Shown here in pieces: positions 18,626-28,369 of a stretch of DNA of 64,000 nt (positions are counted from its first letter, which is position 1; the number at the start of each line of letters is the position of its first letter). A model generated the notes under the pieces. The model worked only from the letters and a program-made list of their open reading frames with translations, ran no database searches and was not told the DNA's origin. Location of the stretch: assembly GCF_010500815.1 (NCBI RefSeq), contig NZ_JAAAMG010000009.1:1-64000 (forward strand). The letters run 5' to 3'. The position numbers and the translations under genes were made by a program. The stretch comes from Jiella pacifica. GTDB lineage: Bacteria; Pseudomonadota; Alphaproteobacteria; Rhizobiales; Rhizobiaceae.

Positions 18626-19144
18626 GTGCCGCGTCGCCTTGCCACCGTCCTGTGTATCACCGTCGCTTCGACGGCCGCTTCGGCCCAACAGTTCGATCTT
18701 AGATTCTTTCAGACTCTCTCCACCGAGTTTCGCGGCAGCGACATGCGGCTCGATGTCTATAATGGCGGCTCAAAGAACGACATGACGCATCTGGCGCCCG
18801 CGCAGGACGTCTCGGGCCAGTACTGGCGGCTGACGCCGGCGGGCAACGGCTACTACAAACTCTCGACCATGTTCCGCGGCGGCGGCATGTGCCTCGACGT
18901 CTTCAACGGCGGGGCACGGAACAATCAGGTGCACCTGGCGCCGTGCGGCAACTATTCAGGACAGTTCTGGCGCTTCTCGCCGGACGGTGGCGCCTATCGC
19001 ATGACCACGCAGTTTCGCGGAGCGGACATGTGCCTCGACATCTTCAATGGCGGGCCCGACGACAACCAGCCGCATCTGACCCCCTGCGCCAACTATTCCG
19101 GCCAGTTCTGGCAGGTCTCGCCGACCTGGAAGGAAGCGCGCTGA
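18626..19144 (+). CDS. Secreted ricin-B-like (beta-trefoil) triple-repeat protein
   Basis: The 172-residue product starts with a signal peptide (MPRRLATVLCITVASTAASA, cleavage before QQ). It then has three repeats of about 46 residues, each with FRGxxMxLDVxNGG near the start and SGQYW or SGQFW near the end (about residues 64, 110 and 157). The QxW pattern in three copies is the hallmark of ricin-type beta-trefoils, so a sugar- or surface-binding exported protein is likely. Repeats two and three each add a Cys pair (MCLD and APCGN/TPCAN) that repeat one lacks. GTG 18626 has AAGGAAG upstream. Ligand unknown; it is a stand-alone lectin-like module without a catalytic domain. Confidence 0.75.
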   Translation: MPRRLATVLCITVASTAASAQQFDLRFFQTLSTEFRGSDMRLDVYNGGSKNDMTHLAPAQDVSGQYWRLTPAGNGYYKLSTMFRGGGMCLDVFNGGARNNQVHLAPCGNYSGQFWRFSPDGGAYRMTTQFRGADMCLDIFNGGPDDNQPHLTPCANYSGQFWQVSPTWKEAR

Positions 19145-19281
19145 CCGCAACCCGGCGGCGGCATCGCCGACGCTTGACGCGGATGGGCTGGGGCGCTCGC
19201 CCTCGGCGGGGCGCCGCATCGGCGTCCCTGCACCCTGTTCAGTTCTCTTTCCTCTTTTGAAGCGCGCGTAGCGCCGCCGCC

Positions 19282-19581
19282 TCAGTTGTCGAAGATCGTC
19301 TCGCCCTGCTGGTCGATCACCTGCTCGGCCTTTCGCAGCGCGAACTGCGTGGCGTCCTCCTTCGAGGAGAACATGTCGGCGCGGATCATCTGATGGGATT
19401 TCACCGCCCCGCCGATCTCCTTCTCGATCAGCGCCGCGAGACGGAACTGGCCACCCTCCGGGATCGGCGTCGCCTTGATGGTGAAGCCGGCATGCTCGCG
19501 CGTCTCGGTGACCTTCGGTTCGGCCGGGGTTGTGGCGGCCGTTTGGCCCGAGCCGCCGAAGAGCTTCTTCAGAAATGACAT
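19282..19581 (-). CDS. HlyU family protein
   Basis: This 99-residue protein begins MSFLKKLFGG, then has a variable linker, and from about residue 27 a compact domain (HAGFTIKATPIPEGGQFRLA and a C-terminal helix with ALRKAEQVIDQQG). It matches the short HlyU-like family (PF10115) found in many alphaproteobacteria, which is distinct from the winged-helix HlyU repressor of Vibrio. Function is not established. ATG 19581 was picked because a GGAAATCG sequence precedes it and homologues start MSFLKKLF. Confidence 0.75.
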   Translation of the reverse strand: MSFLKKLFGGSGQTAATTPAEPKVTETREHAGFTIKATPIPEGGQFRLAALIEKEIGGAVKSHQMIRADMFSSKEDATQFALRKAEQVIDQQGETIFDN

Positions 19582-19780
19582 TCGATTTCCTCGTTCATGC
19601 CACGGCGTCATCGTTTGCGTCGCGGCGTCTGGTGTCGCGGAGCCGTTCGGCGATCCTGGCACGCCAGGCCGGCTGGTCCCGGCCCTGCCACGTGGATGCT
19701 CCATCGGCAACGGCCTCGGAGCTTGCCGGCCGGTTGTCGGGCTCGCATGCCTTCGTGACAGCGGCCGGCGGCACGGGACG

Positions 19781-20401
19781 TCAGCTATAGTCGGAAAGCG
19801 TGATGGCGAGGCCGGGAACGGCAATCGGCGTCAGCGTCGCCTCGGTCCGGAAATCCGCGACGCGGCGATAGCCGAGCGGCATCGGCTCCAGAAACACACG
19901 GGTCTCCAGCCTGACGGCGTCGATCACCCAGAGCTCCCGGACGCCGAAAGCGGCGTAGATCAACGCCTTCCGGCCACGGTCATAGGCAAGGCTTGAATCG
20001 CCGACCTCGATGGCGAGGAGACTGCTGGGGCCGTCGAGCCCCTCAAGTGCGGCGGGATTTTCATAGACGACGAAGTCGGGCTCGACGAAGGTGTCCTCGG
20101 AGAGACGGAAGGTGGTTTCGGGCGTGAAGGCGAGAGGCTCGGGCAGCTTGCGCGCCAGCTGCATCATGACGAAGGTCTTCAGCCGCTCGTGACGAATTCC
20201 CTTGGCCGACATCGGCACCAGCTCCCCGCCGATGAGTTCGACGCGCTCCTTCGGATCCATGATGCCGGCCGCCACCATCGCCTCCACATCGGCGACGGTG
20301 AACCGCCGCCGAAGCAGCCCCTCGGCCGCCTGGGTGGTGGGGGGGACCGGACGCTCGAAGGTCTGTGGAAGCGGTTCGTGATGTTCTCTCAACGCGCTCA
20401 T
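19781..20401 (-). CDS. Uma2 family endonuclease (DUF820)
   Basis: The 206-residue protein shows the Uma2/DUF820 restriction-endonuclease-like fold. RRRFTVADVEAMVAAGI and VELIGGELVPMSAKGIRHE are the N-terminal blocks. The PD-(D/E)xK-like active site is seen as Asp in EPDFVVYE and as AIEVGDSSLAYDRGRKALIYA, followed by VRELWVIDA. These genes are abundant in cyanobacteria and scattered in proteobacteria and are often mobile; role unknown. It stands alone, 169 bp downstream of rpoD on the same strand. Confidence 0.88.
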   Translation of the reverse strand: MSALREHHEPLPQTFERPVPPTTQAAEGLLRRRFTVADVEAMVAAGIMDPKERVELIGGELVPMSAKGIRHERLKTFVMMQLARKLPEPLAFTPETTFRLSEDTFVEPDFVVYENPAALEGLDGPSSLLAIEVGDSSLAYDRGRKALIYAAFGVRELWVIDAVRLETRVFLEPMPLGYRRVADFRTEATLTPIAVPGLAITLSDYS

Positions 20402-20570
20402 GGAAGCATCCTAGCACGATTGGATATGGAACAAATCAAGCGTCGGATCATGCATCCACCCTGGTCGATAGGTGCTAATCGGCCGACGGCTGGGGTGTCC
20501 AAGCCCTGAAACGCATGAAACCTGGAACGTGTCCGGGTTTCAACGAAATATTCGGTTTTCGGACAGGGCC

Positions 20571-22571
<2,001 letters not shown>

Positions 22572-22904
22572 ACGTTTCATTCTCCAGTTCGCATACCCTT
22601 CGGGCGACCCCCGCAGGACGAGGATGGTCGCCGCGCTGCGGCCCTTGGGCCACCATATGCGGCATCTGCCGTTAACGACGGCTTAACCATAAGCAGCCCG
22701 CCGTTCGGCGGCAGGCACCTTTAGGTTTGCCGGAAGGCGCATCTAAGAAGGCGCAGTTCCGAAATCTTTCAAGCTGGCAACTCGAATAGTTTGCCGTCTC
22801 GACCGAACGGATGTGCTCTGTCAAGCATTTATGCGCAATGTCATGGGGCGATCCGATCACGTTTCGCCAATTCGACGCGTTGTCTGGGTTCCCCTGCGTG
22901 GTCC
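22572..22904. other. dnaG-rpoD intergenic region
   Basis: A 333-bp gap lies between the dnaG stop and the rpoD start, both leftward. A separate rpoD promoter is expected here; the less GC-rich stretch 22760-22870 is the likeliest location, but no clear boxes are visible. Small hairpins occur around 22698-22715 (GCCGCCGAACGGCGGGC on the minus strand). No coding or RNA gene is supported. Confidence 0.4.
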
Positions 22905-24860
22905 TCAAATGGCCTTCATCGGCCGTCCCGACAAGAGGCCGAAGCCGTCGATCAACGCTTCGGTGCCGTCGACGCGTTCGATCTCGCTCTTGATTTCCAT
23001 GACGTGGGCATAAGCCGCCTCCGTCGGCTCGCGGCCGAACATCTCCTCCGCATGCTGCAATTCGCGCTTCAGTGCGAGGAAGCGGTGCTGCAGGTGCAGC
23101 ATCTGGCGCAGCGCCTCGCGGGCATCCTCGAAGGCTGCCTCGGCGAGCACAGGCCAGAGCCGCACGGCCTTGAGCTTTGCCTCGAAGGCGACGAACAGGG
23201 CTTCTGCACCATGGCGTCGAAGCTCGACGAGAAGTTCGTCGCGGTCCCTGGGCGGATTGGTCGCATGCGCGTCGAGCACCGCCGATCTCAGCCGCGAAAG
23301 ATCACCCTTCGCAAGTTCGAGGCCGGCAAAGACTTCGAACTCCTCCTCCATCAAGAGCGGATGATTGACGAAGCCGACGACGATGGCGATTTCCCGCAAG
23401 GAGGGTGCCGAGCCGCCGGCCGGCGAGGCGAGGCGCGAGCGCGCCAGCCGATCGGAGATGGCCGCCCGCCCCGGTTGATGGCCCCTGCCCGGCTTGCCAT
23501 CCCGGCGGCCGTAGCCGCCGCGGGCATTCCCCTTGCCCTGCCAGCCGTCCCGCTGGGTTCGGCCGGTGGACGTTCCGGTTCCGAAAAAACTCGACAGCCG
23601 CACTGAGAGATCGTCCAGATAGTGCCGGCGCACCGCCTCGTCGCCGATCGTGCGGTAGAGGCCTTTGAGCCGGTGTTCCAGTTCGGCGCGGCGCTCGGGC
23701 GTGTCGAAGTTGCCGCCCTGGGTTTCGCGCATGAAGACCAGATCGGCCAGCGGCCGGGCGGCCGAAAGCACCGCCGCAAAGCCCTCCGGCCCTCCGTCGC
23801 GTACGAGATCGTCCGGGTCCTTGCCTTCGGGCAGAAGCGCAAATCGCAGCGAGCGGCCGGGCTTCAGAGCCGGCAGGGCGAGTTCGGCCGCGCGATTGGC
23901 CGCCTTCAGCCCCGCGGCGTCGCCGTCGAAGCACAGGATCGGCTCGCTTGCCGCGCGCCAGAGAAGGTCGAGCTGGCGCTCGGTCATCGCCGTGCCGAGC
24001 GGCGCCACTGCGTGGGCAAAGCCCGCCTGGGCGAGCATGATCACGTCCATGTAGCCCTCAACCAGGATGACCGTGCCGGCCTCGCGCGCCGCGCGCCGCG
24101 CCCTGGCGAGGTTGAACAGCATGTCGCCCTTGTGGAAGACGTCGGTCTCCGGCGAGTTGAGATATTTCGCCTGGGCGTCGGCCGCCATCGCCCGTCCGCC
24201 GAAGGCGACGACGCGCTCGTTGACGTCGTGGATCGGGAACATGATCCGGTCGCGGAACCGGTCGTAGGAGACCGCGATGCCCTCGCCATGGACGACGAGA
24301 CCGGCGCCCTCGATCTCCTCGCGGCCGAAGCCCTTCGTCGCCAGATGCTCCTTCAGCCGGTTGCGGGAGTTCGGCGCAAAGCCGAGGCCGAAGAGGCTCT
24401 GCGTGCGCGGCGTCATGCCGCGATCGCGCAGATAGGCCCTCGCCTTGGCGCCGTCGGCCTCGTGCAGCTGCTGGGAGAAGAAGCTTGCGGCCTCTGCCAG
24501 TGCCTCGACGAGGGTGCCACGCCTCGCCTCGCGCGCCTCGGCCTGCGGATCGCGCTCTGGCATCTGAAGTCCCGCCTCGGCGGCCAGCCGCTCCACCGCC
24601 TCGGGAAAGGCCAGGCCTTCCAGTTCGGTCAAAAAGCGGAAGTGATCGCCCGAGACGCCGCACCCGAAGCAGTGATAGCGGCCCTTGCGATCCTCGCAGT
24701 GGAAGGATGGGGTCTTCTCGCCATGGAAGGGGCAGCAGGCCCAGAAGTCGCCACGGCCGGGCTGCGACTTCTTGCGGTCGAAGGTGACCCGGCGGCCGAT
24801 GACCTCGGAAATCGGCACCCGGTCTCTGATCTCGTCGAGGAAGGAAGGTGGAAAGCGCAT
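22905..24860 (-). CDS. dnaG: DNA primase
   Basis: This 651-residue primase makes RNA primers at the replication fork with DnaB. The N-terminal CHC2 zinc finger is CCPFHGEKTPSF and CFGCGVSGD (about residues 41-75). The catalytic TOPRIM core shows VILVEGYMDVIML and CFDGDAAGLKAANRA (about 260-330). A Gly/Arg-rich linker around residues 450-480 precedes the C-terminal helicase-binding domain. ATG 24860 (MRFPPSFLDEIRDRV) has GAGGG upstream and matches homologues; the longer frame reaches back into lrgA on the other strand and is not credible. Confidence 0.96.
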   Translation of the reverse strand: MRFPPSFLDEIRDRVPISEVIGRRVTFDRKKSQPGRGDFWACCPFHGEKTPSFHCEDRKGRYHCFGCGVSGDHFRFLTELEGLAFPEAVERLAAEAGLQMPERDPQAEAREARRGTLVEALAEAASFFSQQLHEADGAKARAYLRDRGMTPRTQSLFGLGFAPNSRNRLKEHLATKGFGREEIEGAGLVVHGEGIAVSYDRFRDRIMFPIHDVNERVVAFGGRAMAADAQAKYLNSPETDVFHKGDMLFNLARARRAAREAGTVILVEGYMDVIMLAQAGFAHAVAPLGTAMTERQLDLLWRAASEPILCFDGDAAGLKAANRAAELALPALKPGRSLRFALLPEGKDPDDLVRDGGPEGFAAVLSAARPLADLVFMRETQGGNFDTPERRAELEHRLKGLYRTIGDEAVRRHYLDDLSVRLSSFFGTGTSTGRTQRDGWQGKGNARGGYGRRDGKPGRGHQPGRAAISDRLARSRLASPAGGSAPSLREIAIVVGFVNHPLLMEEEFEVFAGLELAKGDLSRLRSAVLDAHATNPPRDRDELLVELRRHGAEALFVAFEAKLKAVRLWPVLAEAAFEDAREALRQMLHLQHRFLALKRELQHAEEMFGREPTEAAYAHVMEIKSEIERVDGTEALIDGFGLLSGRPMKAI

Positions 24861-25004
24861 CGTGCCCTCATAGCGCCCCGCGACACGAAATGGCAGTCTC
24901 AAAGGATCGGAAGCAGCGCCGGTCATAGGCATAATGCGATTGTCCCGCTCCCTCCGTCGCGGCAATTGCGATATCCCGCCTGCCATCAATCGAAGGCAAA
25001 ATTC

Positions 25005-25394
25005 ATGCTGCAAGCGCTGACCGCCATTCTCCTCTGCCAACTCGCCGGCGAGACGATCTCGGCGGCGAGCGGCCTGCCGCTGCCGGGCCCGGTAATCGGC
25101 ATGGTCATCCTGTTCGTCGTTCTGATGATCCGCAACGGCGTGCCCAAGGATATCGGCGCGGTCGGCGACGCCCTCCTCGGCAATCTCTCGCTGCTTTTCG
25201 TGCCCGCCGGCGTCGGCATCATGCAGCATGCGTCGCGCTTGGAGGACGAGGCGAGCGCCGTCGCCGCTGCCCTCGTCGGCTCGACCCTGGTGACGATCGC
25301 CGTGACCGCCTTCGTCATGAACCGTCTCGGGCCGGGGCGCGGTGCGAGGCAGTTGGGCCGGACGAAAGCGGAGACCGGAGGAGACGAAGGATGA
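25005..25394 (+). CDS. lrgA: CidA/LrgA family holin-like membrane protein
   Basis: The 129-residue protein has four hydrophobic segments and the family pattern LPLPGPVIGMVILF near residue 25, as in CidA/LrgA. It is thought to act with LrgB in murein hydrolase control or export of small metabolites such as pyruvate; neither is shown here. Its stop overlaps the lrgB start (ATGA). The C-terminus is hydrophilic and basic. Confidence 0.85.
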   Translation: MLQALTAILLCQLAGETISAASGLPLPGPVIGMVILFVVLMIRNGVPKDIGAVGDALLGNLSLLFVPAGVGIMQHASRLEDEASAVAAALVGSTLVTIAVTAFVMNRLGPGRGARQLGRTKAETGGDEG

Positions 25395-26113
25395 TGCCCG
25401 AGACGCTGGCCGACATCTGGGTCTATCTCGCGGCAAGCCCGCTCCTCGCCTTGACCATGACCCTCGTCGTCTATCAGGGAGCGCAGTGGCTCTACGGCCG
25501 GGCCGGCCGGCCGGCGCTGCTCAACCCGGTGCTCATCTCAGTGATTTCGCTCGTCGCCATCCTGGCCGCGACCGGCACGTCCTATCAGAGCTACTTCGAG
25601 GGGGCGCAGTTCATCCACTTCCTGCTCGGCCCAGCGACCGTCGCCTTGGCGATCCCGCTCTTCCGACAGTTCGAAAAGGTCAGGCGCAGCGCCCTCGCCG
25701 TCCTCGCCAGCCTCCTCCTCGGCTCGCTGACGGCGATGGGAACGGCGCTCGGCATCGGCTACGTCCTGGGGCTCGATCACGTCAGCCTGGTTTCGCTGGC
25801 ACCGAAATCGGTGACCGCGCCGGTCGCCATGGGCATCGCCGAAAAGCTCGGTGGCCTGCCGTCGCTGACGGCCGTCTTCGTCATCGTCACGGGCATCCTC
25901 GGCGGCGCGCTCGGGCCGGTCCTGCTCGACCGGATGAAGATCGGCGATCCGGCGGCGCGGGGCTTTGCCCTCGGCGCGGCCTCGCATGGGATCGGCACGG
26001 CCCGGGCGCTGCAGGAGAGCGAGGTGGCGGGCGCCTTCTCCGGCCTCGCCATGGGGCTCAACGCCCTGGCGACAGCAATTCTCCTGCCGCTGTTTTGGTC
26101 GTTCTTGAGCTGA
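25391..26113 (+). CDS. lrgB: LrgB/CidB family membrane protein
   Basis: A 240-residue polytopic membrane protein with about seven hydrophobic segments. SVTAPVAMGIAEKLGGLPSLTA and GFALGAASHGIGTARALQ are the conserved LrgB motifs. It forms an operon with lrgA (4-bp overlap). Start is ATG 25391, with a second ATG directly after it. A hairpin (26133-26156) follows the stop. Confidence 0.9.
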   Translation: MMPETLADIWVYLAASPLLALTMTLVVYQGAQWLYGRAGRPALLNPVLISVISLVAILAATGTSYQSYFEGAQFIHFLLGPATVALAIPLFRQFEKVRRSALAVLASLLLGSLTAMGTALGIGYVLGLDHVSLVSLAPKSVTAPVAMGIAEKLGGLPSLTAVFVIVTGILGGALGPVLLDRMKIGDPAARGFALGAASHGIGTARALQESEVAGAFSGLAMGLNALATAILLPLFWSFLS

Positions 26114-26132
26114 TCGGCACCGCGACGGACCC

Positions 26133-26156
26133 GCAGGCTGGCGGCGCTCAGCCTGC
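26133..26156 (+). terminator. Hairpin after lrgB
   Basis: GCAGGCTG (26133-26140) and CAGCCTGC (26149-26156) form a perfect 8-bp stem with an 8-base loop, 20 bp after the lrgB stop. No T-tract follows, so it is a candidate rather than a certain intrinsic terminator. Confidence 0.45.
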
Positions 26157-26175
26157 AAGCAGGGAGGTATCTCAG

Positions 26176-26206
26176 TTGACGTCATACCTTCATGAGCAGA
26201 GATAAT
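26176..26206 (+). promoter_or_regulatory. Candidate sigma-70 promoter of the DUF2793 gene
   Basis: TTGACG (26176-26181) and GATAAT (26201-26206) are separated by 19 bases. The surrounding 26180-26260 is strikingly AT-rich for this window. It would give a leader of about 105 nt before the ATG at 26320. Spacing is slightly long, so this remains a candidate. Confidence 0.4.
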
Positions 26207-26319
26207 GATATGAATTCAATGAAGATTTTATGCTTTTCAAATCCCTCATGAACGGAAACTTATCTCCGGGCACCCTCAACGCGGCGATCCTTGCCCGAGC
26301 GACGACAAGGATCGAACCC

Positions 26320-28005
26320 ATGCCCGACACCACGAACCGCCTCGCCCTGCCCTACATCCTCGCCGAGCAGGCCCAAAAGCACGTCACCCACAACGAGGCG
26401 CTGGTCCGGCTCGATGCCCTCGTCCATCTCGCCGTCCTCGACCGGGACCGGACCGAGGCGCCGGCAGCGCCCTCCGCCGGCGACCGGCACATCGTCGCGG
26501 CAGAAGGCTCGGGCGAATGGGCCGGACGCGGCGACGCCGTCGCCGTGTGGCAGGACGGCGCCTGGATGTTCCTCGAGCCCCAGCCGGGCTGGCGCGCTTG
26601 GTGCGTCACCGAGGAAACCCTCCTCCTTCATGGCGCGGCCGGCTGGGTCCCGGCAGCACTGGGGCCGGAGGAACTGGCCGGCGGCGCGCTCTCCCGCCTC
26701 GGCGTCAATACGGCGGCGGACGAGACCAACCGGGTCGCCCTGAAGACCTCGGCCCTTCTCGTCAGCCACGACGACGTCTCGGGGAGTGGCAACGGCAGCG
26801 TCCTCGGCACCTTCAACAAGGAGAACGCCGGCAAGGACGCGGGCTTCAACTTCCAGAGCGGCTGGTCGACACGCGCCCTGATGGGCCTCTATGGCGACGA
26901 GGATTTTCGCATCAAGGTCTCGCCGGACGGCGCGGTCTTTCACGACGCCATGGCGATCGACCGGACCACCGGCGGGGTGAGCTTTCCCCAGACCGGCCCG
27001 ATCGGCACTCTCACTGCCGGCTTGTTCCACAAGGCCGACGGCGCCAGCGCCGCCCTCACGCGGACCGGCAGCGGGACGTTGGATCTGAAGGCCGGCTGCT
27101 TCGTCGAAGTGGCCGGTCTCGTCCATCGATTTTCCGCCCCGACAGCGGTTCAGATGCCGGCCCTGACGGGGGGCACGGACTACGCCGTCTATGTCTGCTC
27201 GGATGGATCGGTGCGGGCGGATGCGGGCCTTGTTGCCCCCGTGGGCTTCACGACGGCCAACAGCCGCAAGATCGGCGGCTTCCACTACGCCGCAGGCGGC
27301 AATGCGCCGGGCTACAACACCGGCGGCGACACCATCCCGCAGATCAACCCCTACAGCCTGTGGGACCTGAAATGGCGTCCGGCCTGCCCGGACCCGCGGG
27401 GCATGGCGCTGGTCGCGGGACGCTTCTGGTGCGACATCTATCTGACCGGCACCAATGTCGACGTCGACGGATCCTCCCGGTCCGGCGCGACGATTGCGGA
27501 CGGGGCGACCCCGCCGAAAGTTCCCGCGACGTTCGGCGGCGACGGCGCAACGACCTACGGATCTTTCACCTGGTTCGAGGCGGCCGAGCTTCTGGCTTCG
27601 GTGGGAAAGCGTCCGCTCGACTACACCGATTTCGTCACCGCGGCCTTCGGGACGAAGGAAGCCGTCTCGCGCGGCAACGATCCGGTCACCACCGGCCTTG
27701 CCACCACCAACGCTGGTTCGTCGAACGGCGACGCGGCATTCACGTCGAAATGGGGCATCGTTCAGGCTGCCGGCTGCTTCTGGATTTGGGCCAATCACTT
27801 CGGCGGTCAGTTCACCTCGGGCCTTTCAGACAATGCCGAAGGCCGCGGCCAGCTTCAGAACCAGCCGAACGCCGCGCTTTTCGGAACCCCTTGGAACGGC
27901 AGCGCGAATGCCGGATCACGCGCATCGACCTGGGCGATCAATCCCTGGTACTCGAGCGGCTTCATCGGGTCGCGTGGCCGCTGCGACCACCTGAACCAGA
28001 TCTAG
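26320..28005 (+). CDS. DUF2793 protein with C-type-lectin-like DGR variable end
   Basis: The 561-residue product starts at ATG 26320, with AAGGA eight bases upstream; an in-frame ATG at 26230 is unlikely. Residues about 6-95 (LALPYILAEQAQKHVTHNEA to the GWRAWC region) are a DUF2793 domain, known from phage structural and gene-transfer-agent spike proteins. A middle beta-rich region follows. From about residue 380 it looks like the formylglycine-enzyme/C-type-lectin fold of retroelement target proteins, with GSFTWFEAAELLASVGKRPL (414 on), a TSKWGIVQAAGCFWIWANHF block, and an end with AGSRASTW, then IGSRGRCDHL. In Mtd-like targets this tail follows an Asn-rich WNNxxSNSNNNIG segment; here those positions are T, I, Y, S, G and F. 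It is therefore probably a receptor- or surface-binding fibre diversified by a DGR. No phage genes, reverse transcriptase or accessory protein lie nearby. AT-rich flanks suggest acquired DNA. Confidence 0.8.
   Translation: MPDTTNRLALPYILAEQAQKHVTHNEALVRLDALVHLAVLDRDRTEAPAAPSAGDRHIVAAEGSGEWAGRGDAVAVWQDGAWMFLEPQPGWRAWCVTEETLLLHGAAGWVPAALGPEELAGGALSRLGVNTAADETNRVALKTSALLVSHDDVSGSGNGSVLGTFNKENAGKDAGFNFQSGWSTRALMGLYGDEDFRIKVSPDGAVFHDAMAIDRTTGGVSFPQTGPIGTLTAGLFHKADGASAALTRTGSGTLDLKAGCFVEVAGLVHRFSAPTAVQMPALTGGTDYAVYVCSDGSVRADAGLVAPVGFTTANSRKIGGFHYAAGGNAPGYNTGGDTIPQINPYSLWDLKWRPACPDPRGMALVAGRFWCDIYLTGTNVDVDGSSRSGATIADGATPPKVPATFGGDGATTYGSFTWFEAAELLASVGKRPLDYTDFVTAAFGTKEAVSRGNDPVTTGLATTNAGSSNGDAAFTSKWGIVQAAGCFWIWANHFGGQFTSGLSDNAEGRGQLQNQPNAALFGTPWNGSANAGSRASTWAINPWYSSGFIGSRGRCDHLNQI
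27859..27993 (+). other. DGR-type variable region (VR) with invariant 3' end
   Basis: Codons aligned with template Asn positions read ACC (27886), CCT (27889), GGC (27898), ACC (27928), ATC (27937), TAC (27949), AGC (27955), GGC (27958) and TTC (27961). All end in C or T while positions one and two vary, as expected if adenines of AAC or AAT template codons were replaced. Interspersed codons (TGG, TCA, CGC, CCC, TGG, TCG) fit the conserved framework. From 27964 the stretch encoding IGSRGRCDHL is the expected invariant homing region. Boundaries are approximate because the template repeat is not in the window. Confidence 0.7.
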
Positions 28006-28369
28006 CCCAGACGGTCGTTGATAGGAAAACCGCCGGCCTCCACCAGAGAGGCGGCATCGGCTATCGCATTTTCAAGCAGATTGAATGAAGCGGTACTGGC
28101 TCGAAGGAATGAACGATAGCATCCGGAAATCTCATGGCGTCAGATGAAAGGGCTATGCCCGATATTTGCCCAGAGCTCGAAAATTGCGCTTGGTTTTCAG
28201 CCTGGAATGATACGCTCGATTTCGCGGACCGGCGGGGCGTCCTATGGAAGCAGTCATCTATGGCTACTCGGAAATTCTGTTGTCGGTGGTAACATCGAGC
28301 CGATGAAGGCGGGCTGGAATCCGTCTTCTGAGCGCATGCTCGAATGCCCTTTCACCGGACCCGGCAAGC
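28006..28369. other. Gene-poor 364 bp after the DGR target gene, with hairpin
   Basis: Starting 26 bp after the target stop is a bulged hairpin at 28032-28055: GCC, bulged G, GCCTC, 7-base loop, GAGGC, GGC. DGR targets often carry a GC-rich hairpin just after the VR that helps homing, so this is a candidate. The remainder (28060-28330) is less GC-rich than the neighbours. It holds only short frames with no recognisable product, including a 20-codon frame at 28085 and a frame from 28144 that runs into the antisense of the next gene. I find no reverse transcriptase YADD-like motif and no second copy of the VR. Confidence 0.5.

Noticed and set aside
19781-20401. Uma2 gene as part of a defence island
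   Set aside because: It stands alone next to rpoD with no other defence or mobile genes near.
28006-28369. Template repeat for the variable region close downstream
   Set aside because: No stretch with AAC-rich codons or with the IGSRGRCDHL-coding tail was found here or elsewhere in the window on either strand by eye; an alignment search would be decisive.
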